From: Bacteroidaceae bacterium
Lineage (GTDB): Bacteria; Bacteroidota; Bacteroidia; Bacteroidales; Bacteroidaceae
DNA length: 64,000 nt
Reading direction: 5' to 3'
Assembly (NCBI GenBank): GCA_017622815.1
Contig: JAGAQH010000027.1
Span: 62,001 to 126,000 of the forward strand
Part shown: positions 51,275-58,639 of the stretch, in pieces
Layout: the number at the start of each line of letters is the position of its first letter
Numbering within the stretch: the first letter of the stretch is position 1
Program-made: the position numbers and the translations under genes
Notes under the pieces: model-generated
What the model was told of the DNA's origin: nothing
Seen by the model: only the letters and a program-made list of their open reading frames with translations
The model's database searches: none

Positions 51275-51337
51275 GCACGGCATGTGAGACACGTAAATCC
51301 TACAAAGCACTAACCACTTAAACAACCTAACACACCA

Positions 51338-52318
51338 ATGCACTTCTTAAAGACCACCGAGAAGAAGAGAACACTGATGTTATCCATCCTGGCCATGTTT
51401 GCCTTTGTGGCAATGGCACAGGACCAGTTGGCCAGCGTGGCCCCCATTGACAAGCGCATGCGCGCCATTGATTCCGTAAGCATAGCAAAGATGCTGGAGA
51501 AGGAGTCTTTAGGCGACCCTGCCTCATCACTTTATCCCAACTGGAACAACAACTACACCACAAACTATGGTGTGGAGATGCCCAAGGAATACAAAATTGA
51601 CCTGCGTGCTTTCCACTTCCCTTGCGAAAGCCGTCGCGTGACAAGCAGTTACGGCTACCGCCGCTCATTCCGCCGCAAGCACTACGGCACCGACATCAAG
51701 GTATATGTAGGTGACACCATACGTTCTGCCTTTTCCGGCAAGATACGCATCGTTGCCAACCAGGGCAGGAGGAAGGGTTATGGCAAGTACGTGGTAATCC
51801 GCCACCACAACGGTTTGGAGACCGTTTATGGTCATTTGAGCAAGCAGCTGGTCGTAGAGGACCAGGAGGTAAAGGCTGGCGAGCCTATCGGTTTGGGTGG
51901 CAACACCGGCCGTTCTACCGGCAGCCACCTGCACTTTGAGACACGCTTCCTTGGCCAGTTCATTGACCCCGAAAAGCTGTTCGACTTTACTGCCCAGGAC
52001 GTTCTTGGCGACTACTATTTGTTCTCATCCGTAGGACGCAGCCGCCTGCTCACATCCGATGAGAGCAAGCAACTGCCCGACAACAAGGTATTGGCTTCTG
52101 TAGGCGGTCCCACTTTCGAGGCAGACAAGGCAGCACAGAGCAAGAAGTTCCAGGAGGAACGTCGCGAATCTCTCCGTGCCCAGGTGCATAAGGTAAGAAA
52201 GGGAGAAAGCCTTTCCGTCATTGCACGCAAGCGTGGCACCACAGTCAAGCGCCTGTGCCAGCTGAACAACATTACCACAAAGACAGTCCTTCGTGTTGGT
52301 CAGATCCTAAGATGCTGA
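51338..52318 (+). CDS. M23 endopeptidase with LysM domain
   Basis: A 326-residue exported peptidoglycan hydrolase or EnvC/NlpD-like activator. The hydrophobic signal (LMLSILAMFAFVAMA) ends near residue 28. The M23 domain (about 95-215) carries the zinc-site residues of HYGTD and HLHFETRFLGQ, so the peptidase is probably active. A C-terminal LysM (HKVRKGESLSVIARKRGTTVKRLCQLN, to the end) binds glycan. The gene is followed by a hairpin terminator. Confidence 0.93.
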   Translation: MHFLKTTEKKRTLMLSILAMFAFVAMAQDQLASVAPIDKRMRAIDSVSIAKMLEKESLGDPASSLYPNWNNNYTTNYGVEMPKEYKIDLRAFHFPCESRRVTSSYGYRRSFRRKHYGTDIKVYVGDTIRSAFSGKIRIVANQGRRKGYGKYVVIRHHNGLETVYGHLSKQLVVEDQEVKAGEPIGLGGNTGRSTGSHLHFETRFLGQFIDPEKLFDFTAQDVLGDYYLFSSVGRSRLLTSDESKQLPDNKVLASVGGPTFEADKAAQSKKFQEERRESLRAQVHKVRKGESLSVIARKRGTTVKRLCQLNNITTKTVLRVGQILRC

Positions 52319-52391
52319 CAAGCACCGTCCGTCCTCTCCGGGACGACCCCGGAGGCACAGACATGGCAACGACAGGATAAAAGGAACAAGG

Positions 52392-52425
52392 AAGAACCGG
52401 TCCCCGGCCGGGGATTGGTTCTTTC
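52392..52425 (+). terminator. Rho-independent terminator after the M23 gene
   Basis: AAGAACCGGTCCCC (52392-52405) pairs with GGGGATTGGTTCTT (52410-52423), with two G-T wobbles and a GGCC loop, then a short T run. A weaker hairpin (CCTCTCCGGG/CCCGGAGG) precedes it. Confidence 0.75.
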
Positions 52426-52466
52426 ATCATATAAGGGGACAGCACCCCAGATTACCATAATATATA

Positions 52467-53012
52467 ATGAACACGCGCGAACAGTTTGAAGCGGTGATGC
52501 AGGAATGCCGCACCCTGTTTTCCAAGAAACTCCACGACTACGGAGCAGCGTGGCGCATAATGCGTCCCGAGTCGGTGACCGACCAGATATACATCAAGGC
52601 CAACCGTATCCGTAGCATAGAAACCAAGGGCGTGACAATGGTAGGCGAGGGCATACGCCCCGAATTCATTGGCATTGTAAACTATGCCCTCATCGGTTTG
52701 ATTCAGTTGGAACTTGGAGCGGCAGAGGTAACAGACGGCATGAGCCCCGAACGTGCACTGGCCGAGTATGACCGCCATGCACAGGAGTGTTTTGAACTGA
52801 TGCTGCGCAAGAACCACGACTACGACGAGGCCTGGCGCTCAATGCGCATCAGCAGTTACACAGACCTCATACTGATGAAGATATTCCGGACAAAGCAAAT
52901 CGAATCTCTCAGCGGAGAGACACTGGTGTCCGAGGGCATAGACGCCAATTACATGGATATGCTCAACTATGCAGTGTTCGGTTTGATAAAATTGACATTC
53001 GGTGAGGAGTAG
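52467..53012 (+). CDS. DUF1599 protein with internally duplicated domain
   Basis: A 181-residue cytosolic protein of the DUF1599 (nucleotide modification associated) family. Two halves are homologous. Half one reads KKLHDYGAAWRIMRPESVTD, then IRPEFIGIVNYALIGLIQLEL. Half two reads RKNHDYDEAWRSMRISSYTD, then IDANYMDMLNYAVFGLIKLTF. The shared HDYxxAWRxMR motif is the likely active or binding site. Function unknown. The end overlaps the next gene by 11 bases, and the gene order to tpiA and folE is typical of Bacteroidota. Confidence 0.85.
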   Translation: MNTREQFEAVMQECRTLFSKKLHDYGAAWRIMRPESVTDQIYIKANRIRSIETKGVTMVGEGIRPEFIGIVNYALIGLIQLELGAAEVTDGMSPERALAEYDRHAQECFELMLRKNHDYDEAWRSMRISSYTDLILMKIFRTKQIESLSGETLVSEGIDANYMDMLNYAVFGLIKLTFGEE

Positions 53013-54174
53013 CAGACTGTTCTCAGTGTTGCGGTGGCTTCTGGTAAATGCATGCCGCATTACCCTTTCTGCATCCCTGATATTCTCGGGAGCAGTGAAG
53101 ATGATAGACCCGCGCGGCACAGAGTACAAGATCAAGGACTATGCCGTGGCATTCGGCTTAGACGAACTGTTGGGCCTGTACATGCCGCTTCTGCTGAGCA
53201 TGGCATTGGCACTGACGGAATTCTGCATGGGAGTGAACCTGCTCTTCGGCAGCAACAGGCGATGGACATCACGTGTGGTGTTGGCGTTCTTCCTGATATT
53301 CACTCCGTTCACACTTTATCTGGCAATAGAGAACCCTGTCAGTGACTGCGGATGCTTCGGCGATGCATGGGTACTGACCAACTGGCAGACATTCGGCAAG
53401 AACGTGGTCCTGCTGACATGCGCCATTCTGGTGTGCATGTATTACAAGTTGCAGACACGCCTGATCAGCGAACACGCACAATGGCACGTGTCGCTCTATA
53501 ATTGGATGTACGCCTTTACGCTGACGCTCTATTGTGTGTACACCCTGCCGGTTATGGACTTCCGTCCCTATCACATAGGTGCAGACATTCATGCCAAGAT
53601 GCAATGGGACGACACGGACAGGATACCTCCCATAACAGACCTGGTAATATCCGACCCCGTTACAGGAGAGGACATGACAGACAGTATAGTTTCGGGCCAG
53701 GGATGGAAGTTCCTCGTCGTGGCACCAAGACTGGAAAATGCCGACGACGGCGTGATGGACAAACTGGCTGAACTGACAGAGTACTGCGAAGACTACGGAT
53801 ACCCGCTTGTGGCGCTGACGGCAAGCAGCGACAGTCTGATAGAGTACTGGCGCGACATAACCGGAGCGGAATATCCCTTCCTCGTCGCCGACGAGATACC
53901 GCTAAAGACCATGGTCAGGAGCAATCCGGGCGTGATACTGCTCAACGGCAGCGTGGTGGCCAACAAATGGGCATCGTCGCAGATACCGGGACAGGACGAA
54001 CTTGTTTCCACGCTGGACGAGATGCCATGGGTGCAGAAACCTCAGTCTACCTATGCAGAAAGGTTCTTCATCCTGCTGTCGTGGTACATCATCCCACTGC
54101 TCGCCTTCACCATATTGGACAAGGTTTGGCTTGGGATAAGGATATTGAGAGAGAGAAAGAAACAAGATACATAA
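53002..54174 (+). CDS. BT_3928-like protein: DoxX/MauE-type membrane domain plus periplasmic thioredoxin-like domain
   Basis: A 390-residue membrane protein. Four N-terminal helices (about residues 10-155) carry the DoxX/MauE-like block FSGAVKMIDPRGTEYKIKDY and a CGCFG motif (DCGCFGDAWVLTNWQTFGKN). A further helix is followed by an extracytoplasmic domain (about 205-345) that reads like a thioredoxin-fold AhpC/TSA relative without a clear CxxC, and a last helix near 360. The start is GTG at 53002, inside the end of the DUF1599 gene. The CGC motif suggests disulfide exchange, but this is inference. Confidence 0.75.
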   Translation: MRSSRLFSVLRWLLVNACRITLSASLIFSGAVKMIDPRGTEYKIKDYAVAFGLDELLGLYMPLLLSMALALTEFCMGVNLLFGSNRRWTSRVVLAFFLIFTPFTLYLAIENPVSDCGCFGDAWVLTNWQTFGKNVVLLTCAILVCMYYKLQTRLISEHAQWHVSLYNWMYAFTLTLYCVYTLPVMDFRPYHIGADIHAKMQWDDTDRIPPITDLVISDPVTGEDMTDSIVSGQGWKFLVVAPRLENADDGVMDKLAELTEYCEDYGYPLVALTASSDSLIEYWRDITGAEYPFLVADEIPLKTMVRSNPGVILLNGSVVANKWASSQIPGQDELVSTLDEMPWVQKPQSTYAERFFILLSWYIIPLLAFTILDKVWLGIRILRERKKQDT

Positions 54175-54195
54175 ACCTTTTAAAAACTATTGAAA

Positions 54196-54954
54196 ATGAG
54201 AAAGCACATTGTAGCAGGCAACTGGAAGATGAACAAGAGCCTGCAGGAGGGTGTAGCACTGGCTACTGAACTGAAGGACATGCTGGCTGCCGAGAAGCCC
54301 AATTGCGATGTTATCATCGGTACTCCCTTCATCCACTTGGCTACCGTTAGCGAGTTGCTGAAGGACAGCGTAATCGCCGTTAGCGCAGAGAACTGTGCAG
54401 ACAAGGAGAGCGGTGCATACACCGGTGAGGTTAGCGCTTCTATGGTTAAGAGCACTGGTGCCGAGTACGTTATCCTCGGTCACTCAGAGCGTCGCGAATA
54501 TTATCACGAGACTCCCGAGATCCTGAAGGAGAAGGTTGACCTGGCTCTGGCAAACGGCCTGAAGGTTATCTTCTGCATCGGCGAGAGCCTGGCAGAGCGC
54601 GAGGCAAACGAGCAGGAGGCTGTATGTAAGGCTGAGTTGGCTGGCAGCGTATTCCACCTGACCGCTGAGCAGTGGAAGAACGTTGTTATCGCTTACGAGC
54701 CCATCTGGGCCATCGGCACCGGCAAGACCGCTACCGCCGAGCAGGCTGAGGAAATCCACGCCTTCATCCGTTCTTGCGTTGCTGAGGTTTACGGTGCTGA
54801 GGTTGCCGACGAGACCAGCATCCTGTATGGTGGTTCTTGCAAGGCAAGCAATGCTCCCGAACTCTTCGGCAAGCCCAACATTGACGGTGGTCTGATTGGT
54901 GGCGCTTCTCTGAAGGCTGCTGACTTCAAGGGCATCATCGACGCTTGGAACTAA
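54196..54954 (+). CDS. tpiA: Triose-phosphate isomerase
   Basis: A 252-residue TIM-barrel enzyme interconverting dihydroxyacetone phosphate and glyceraldehyde 3-phosphate. Active-site residues are Lys11 (AGNWKMNK), His96 (ILGHSERR) and the Glu in [22 protein letters not shown] and the [12 protein letters not shown] phosphate loop are present. The ATG at 54196 ([11 protein letters not shown]) is preferred to one two codons upstream. Codon use is strongly biased, in keeping with high expression. Confidence 0.98.
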   Translation: MRKHIVAGNWKMNKSLQEGVALATELKDMLAAEKPNCDVIIGTPFIHLATVSELLKDSVIAVSAENCADKESGAYTGEVSASMVKSTGAEYVILGHSERREYYHETPEILKEKVDLALANGLKVIFCIGESLAEREANEQEAVCKAELAGSVFHLTAEQWKNVVIAYEPIWAIGTGKTATAEQAEEIHAFIRSCVAEVYGAEVADETSILYGGSCKASNAPELFGKPNIDGGLIGGASLKAADFKGIIDAWN

Positions 54955-54984
54955 TTAAAGAACATTTACGGCACCATAGTGCGG

Positions 54985-55010
54985 AGGGCCTGTCAGAGGC
55001 AGGCCCTTTC
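54985..55010 (+). terminator. Hairpin after tpiA
   Basis: AGGGCCTG (54985-54992) pairs with CAGGCCCT (55000-55007), followed by TTC only; a weak terminator. Confidence 0.5.
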
Positions 55011-55043
55011 GCATGAAGGCCGTACAACAAACAACACCATTTT

Positions 55044-55553
55044 ATGAAGAGAAAAATCTTCATCTCCTTCCTCCTGACGCTACTGTGTTCAGTCATGGCT
55101 CATGCCCAGCAGGAGATAACCATGGACAGCATCCTCCGCACCATCCAGCAAGAGGACAGCGCCATCGTTGTTAAGGAAAAACGGGCCAACACCCACTCCA
55201 AACGTATCCGCGTGAACGGCTACCGTGTGCAAGTCTACTACGGAGGCAACAACCAGAAGTCCAAACTTCAAGCACGACAGATGGCACAAAGGGTGAAGAT
55301 ATGGTTCGAGGACCTGTCCGTATACACCAGCTTCTCCTCTCCGCATTGGATATGCCGCGTAGGCGATTTCCAGACACGCGAGGAGGCAATGGAAGTACTC
55401 CAGGCCATGCGCGAATCCGGCCGTTTCCCCAAGGCTATTATAGTGAAGAGCAAGATTAACATTACAGAAGATGAACTCAGAAGAGAAGAACCTGACTCCT
55501 GTGCAAGCAGAAATACAACAACATGTTGCACGGATTCTGGAATTATTGGGTGA
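55044..55553 (+). CDS. SPOR-domain protein
   Basis: A 169-residue exported protein: signal peptide [21 protein letters not shown], then a SPOR domain (about residues 60-135, [22 protein letters not shown] to [21 protein letters not shown]) that binds denuded peptidoglycan glycans. After the domain the frame continues through the first 83 bases of folE, adding a cysteine-rich tail ([16 protein letters not shown]) with no resemblance to SPOR proteins. Either this tail is read as such, or the gene has lost an earlier stop. Confidence 0.85.
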   Translation: MKRKIFISFLLTLLCSVMAHAQQEITMDSILRTIQQEDSAIVVKEKRANTHSKRIRVNGYRVQVYYGGNNQKSKLQARQMAQRVKIWFEDLSVYTSFSSPHWICRVGDFQTREEAMEVLQAMRESGRFPKAIIVKSKINITEDELRREEPDSCASRNTTTCCTDSGIIG

Positions 55554-56061
55554 AGATCCATCAAGAGAGGGGCTGCAGAGAACACCGCTACGCGTGTCAA
55601 GAGCCATGACCGACCTGACCAGAGGATACGAACAGGATCCTGTGGCCATATTAAAGAGCGCCATCTTCCATGAGGAAGGTTGCAACCAGATGGTCATAGT
55701 GAAGGACATCAACTTCTACTCTCTCTGCGAACACCACATGCTTCCCTTCTACGGACGTGTTCATGTGGCATACATCCCCAATGGCGAAGTTACGGGACTG
55801 AGCAAGATACCCCGTGTGGTGGATGTGTTCAGCCACCGCCTTCAGTTGCAGGAGCGCCTGACCAAGCAAATCCGCGAGGCGATACAGGAGGCTCTGCATC
55901 CCCAGGGAGTGATGGTAGTAGTAGAGGCCCAGCACATGTGCATGCAGATGCGTGGCGTGGAGAAGCAGGGCAGCATCACCACCACCAGCGACTTCTGCGG
56001 GGCATTCAACCAGCACAAGACACGCGAGGAATTCCTTTCACTCATCAGGATGAGAGGATAG
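55471..56061 (+). CDS. folE: GTP cyclohydrolase I
   Basis: A 196-residue enzyme opening the folate pathway (GTP to dihydroneopterin triphosphate). The zinc-site motif [35 protein letters not shown] with the third ligand Cys, and the QERLTKQI block are conserved. The start [19 protein letters not shown] lies inside the SPOR gene, giving an 83-base overlap in another frame. The folE frame is certain from conservation. A terminator follows at 56111. Confidence 0.96.
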   Translation: MNSEEKNLTPVQAEIQQHVARILELLGEDPSREGLQRTPLRVSRAMTDLTRGYEQDPVAILKSAIFHEEGCNQMVIVKDINFYSLCEHHMLPFYGRVHVAYIPNGEVTGLSKIPRVVDVFSHRLQLQERLTKQIREAIQEALHPQGVMVVVEAQHMCMQMRGVEKQGSITTTSDFCGAFNQHKTREEFLSLIRMRG

Positions 56062-56110
56062 ACAAGACCGGCAGAACTGCCGTATCCACCCTGATTGCAA
56101 CACAAGACAA

Positions 56111-56152
56111 ACGGTGCGCCGACATATATGTTCGTCAGCACCGTATTTTTTT
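56111..56152 (+). terminator. Rho-independent terminator after folE
   Basis: ACGGTGC (56111-56117) pairs with GCACCGT (56138-56144), followed by ATTTTTTT. The remaining gap to 56615 contains a tandem array at 56367 and no gene. Confidence 0.85.
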
Positions 56153-56366
56153 GTGGGTGGAGAGTGTCCGGTAGACCTTATTCAACAATAGTTGACTATC
56201 CTTAGAAGCAGACCCCTCCACCCTGGGAAACGGAAGCGGGAACAGAGACAACTATCTGCCTGCATCATAATGATTTTTCAACATCCGCACACTCCCATGT
56301 CTGAGTTGCGATGCTCCCCGCCGTACAACCTGCGTAACTCTACACACAAACGCTCGGCAGGGCACC

Positions 56367-56459
56367 TTTTTGTCCTCACGACAACAAGGGCGAGTTGTCA
56401 TTGATGACAAGGCGCTGTCCTCACGACAACAAGGACGAGTCACCCGGGAGAACAAAAAT
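56367..56459. repeat. Tandem 22-23-nt array bounded by inverted ends
   Basis: About three full units step by 22-23 bases, with ACAACAAGGGCGAGTTGTC and ACAACAAGGACGAGTCACC as examples. A 22-base stretch at 56429-56450 is identical to 23123-23144. The array begins TTTTTGTCCTC (56367-56377) and ends GAGAACAAAAA, one base from the exact inverse. It lies between the convergent folE and gtrA genes. Confidence 0.88.
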
Positions 56460-56615
56460 GGCACTAAAATAGGGATTTTCCGGCCCATTACAGAGCACAG
56501 GATGGTTTTCGCACAACATCCCTACTGGAATACTCGGATAAAACGGTACAAATCCGGAGGTGTCATCATTTTTCCAACAAGCATCCGGATTTGCTTCATC
56601 TACAGCAGAGAGGCG

Positions 56616-57035
56616 TCACTTCGTCCTCTTCCTGAAAATCACCCACTCATTCATCACAAAATTGAAGATGCCTGAGAAGATAAGAGCCAGGAGATTACAT
56701 ACCACGACATTGAGTCCGGCAAAGTGGCGGATGAGGACAAACGGTACCATCTTTATCAGGAAAGCCGCTATGCAGGACACGTTGTAGGGCAGGAACCGTC
56801 CCCAGAAACCTCGGGCAGAACGCTCGCCTACCCTGTCTTTCCACACGAAGAAATAGGCTAACGTGTAGTTGGTGAATACGGCACACTCGAAGGAAACGGT
56901 GGGTGCAACGAAAAGACCCACATATTCGGTACCAGGAAACAGGACTTCGGCCAGGAGCCACATTACGGCACAGTCCACGGCGGTTCCACCAAGCGTGGAG
57001 ACCATGAACTTAAAATACCTCACCAGTTTATCCAT
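56616..57035 (-). CDS. GtrA-family membrane protein
   Basis: A 139-residue protein with four predicted membrane helices. The GtrA pattern is clear: LVRYFKFMVSTLGGTAVDCAVMWLL at the start, NYTLAYFFVWKDR after helix two, and NFVMNEWVIFRKR at the C-terminus. GtrA proteins are thought to help flip polyprenyl-linked sugars for cell-surface glycosylation. It lies 92 bases after a CDP-alcohol phosphatidyltransferase gene, so both may serve envelope lipid or glycan synthesis. Confidence 0.9.
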   Translation of the reverse strand: MDKLVRYFKFMVSTLGGTAVDCAVMWLLAEVLFPGTEYVGLFVAPTVSFECAVFTNYTLAYFFVWKDRVGERSARGFWGRFLPYNVSCIAAFLIKMVPFVLIRHFAGLNVVVCNLLALIFSGIFNFVMNEWVIFRKRTK

Positions 57036-57127
57036 CTATTCTACCTTTCTGCTACACAAACGGACCGGTTCCATTTGCGACAAAAACAAGAGAGGAGGGA
57101 CACAAAGACCCTCCTCACTATATTGAT

Positions 57128-57832
57128 TTACTTATTCTTCTTCAATGGGTCTATCTTGGCGAAATACTTACCGTCCTTGATAAGGCTGCCAAAATAAATA
57201 GAACACAGGATGATGAACACCACAACACCGGCCATGTCCAGACTGAGCAGTTCACCTGTAAGAGGGCCGACCTTGAGGGGAAGGCTGAAGGTGTGCAGAG
57301 GCTCGATGAAGAACCAGATGGTGTTGAGCAGTATCATCAGCACGCGCAATTCCGTAGGACCGAATACACCGTATGTCAACTTGAACTCATTCTTCAGATG
57401 GGCGCATATCATCACATACACCTCCATGCCGAGGTATACGCAGAACAGCAGCAGACCCATCCAGAAGTGCATGTAGGCCGACAGACCCATGCCGCCGAAG
57501 ATGAAGAACTCGGCGATGCAGTCCATATTGTGGTCAATGTAGAAACCATACAGGGGGCGCGACTGGTTGCGCACACGGGCGATGGTTCCGTCCAGAGAGT
57601 CACCTACCCAGTGGAGCACGAAGCCCAGGGAGGAAAGCCAGAGCCATGCCGGGTGATAGTTGGTCAGGAGATAGCCCAATGCTATAACCACGGCGCCGAA
57701 CAGGCTGAACCATGTAAGCATGTCGGATGTTACCCATCGGGGCAGACGCTCAGCCATCCAGATGAGGGCCTTTTTCTCGTAAGGATTCAGTATTGAAGTC
57801 TGTATGCGAACCGAATTTTCCTTATTACTCAT
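57128..57832 (-). CDS. CDP-alcohol phosphatidyltransferase family protein
   Basis: A 234-residue membrane enzyme with about six helices. The catalytic motif is DGTIAR-x9-GFYIDHNMD, matching DGx2ARx8-9Gx3Dx3D with all acidic metal ligands. Members transfer a phosphatidyl group from CDP-diacylglycerol to an alcohol (serine, glycerol phosphate, inositol phosphate); the acceptor cannot be read from sequence. The start ATG at 57830-57832 (MSNKENSVRIQTSILNPYEKK) is preferred to one 16 codons upstream. It has its own promoter about 100 bases upstream and precedes gtrA. Confidence 0.88.
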   Translation of the reverse strand: MSNKENSVRIQTSILNPYEKKALIWMAERLPRWVTSDMLTWFSLFGAVVIALGYLLTNYHPAWLWLSSLGFVLHWVGDSLDGTIARVRNQSRPLYGFYIDHNMDCIAEFFIFGGMGLSAYMHFWMGLLLFCVYLGMEVYVMICAHLKNEFKLTYGVFGPTELRVLMILLNTIWFFIEPLHTFSLPLKVGPLTGELLSLDMAGVVVFIILCSIYFGSLIKDGKYFAKIDPLKKNK

Positions 57833-57930
57833 AATCTTTTGTTTTATTCGTTTCTTTGTAAAAATACACAGCAACAACACTTAAAGGCATCCGCATGCGG
57901 CCACCTATAAGTCTTGTCTGCTTTTCGGGT

Positions 57931-57939
57931 GCAAAGTTA
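57931..57939 (-). promoter_or_regulatory. Bacteroidota -7 box for the phosphatidyltransferase
   Basis: The minus strand reads TAACTTTGC, about 100 bases before the start codon at 57832. Confidence 0.65.
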
Positions 57940-58062
57940 ACACTTTTTATTCAAACGGGCAAAAAAGACGCAATCTTTATAGTCCATCCGGCACATATAC
58001 GACAAAACTGCGCAAAAAACAACAGAATAACAAGAAAATAAGAGCAGCAAAACCCTACCCTG

Positions 58063-58560
58063 CTACCTTTGCCATAGCACCACCTCGCCTGCCTGCATAG
58101 ACATCTTCACGTCTATGAGCCTTTGGTTGGAAGAACCTCGGAAAAGGAGGTCGGTATTGCGGAGGGACTGAACAAAGGGACCGTCCACAAGAACATCCAG
58201 ATTGCCCAGCAGTGCCATCACGTCGGCATTGCCTTCCGAAAGTAGGTGTTCCCAAGTGTAGCCGGTATAGCACCACACGGTCTTGTCCGTCTCTGCCTTC
58301 ACTCTGGCGGCAAGTTCGGCACAGCCCCTCGCCTGCAGAAGAGGGTCACCGCCGGAAAGGGTAACGTGGGCAAAGGGGTCGTTGACAATGACACGCATCA
58401 GTTCGTCCACGGAGACCTCCTCTCCCCCACCCTCGTTCCACGACTCGGGATTATGGCAACCGGGGCAACGATGACGGCATCCCGCCAAATAGATGCTCGT
58501 ACGGAAACCGGGACCGTCTACCGTGGTGTCCTCTAAAATATCCAATACACGCAAGTTCAT
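58063..58560 (-). CDS. nrdG: Anaerobic ribonucleotide reductase activating protein
   Basis: A 165-residue radical SAM activase that installs the glycyl radical on NrdD. The cluster motif CRHRCPGC (Cys28, Cys32, Cys35) lies in YLAGCRHRCPGCHNPESW, and LSGGDPLLQ is the SAM-binding block. The gene lies 79 bases after nrdD, and an intrinsic terminator occupies the gap right before its start, so its expression is probably reduced relative to nrdD by read-through control. Confidence 0.95.
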   Translation of the reverse strand: MNLRVLDILEDTTVDGPGFRTSIYLAGCRHRCPGCHNPESWNEGGGEEVSVDELMRVIVNDPFAHVTLSGGDPLLQARGCAELAARVKAETDKTVWCYTGYTWEHLLSEGNADVMALLGNLDVLVDGPFVQSLRNTDLLFRGSSNQRLIDVKMSMQAGEVVLWQR

Positions 58561-58568
58561 ATCTGCAA

Positions 58569-58616
58569 GAAAAAAAGCAGACAGACGGCACTTTATGACA
58601 TGCTTGGTCTGTCTGC
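58569..58616 (-). terminator. Terminator between nrdD and nrdG
   Basis: On the minus strand GCAGACAGAC (58607-58616) pairs with GTCTGTCTGC (58577-58586), followed by TTTTTTTC. The T tract ends about nine bases before the nrdG start codon. Confidence 0.85.
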
Positions 58617-58639
58617 CTATATATTATATATAAGGTATA

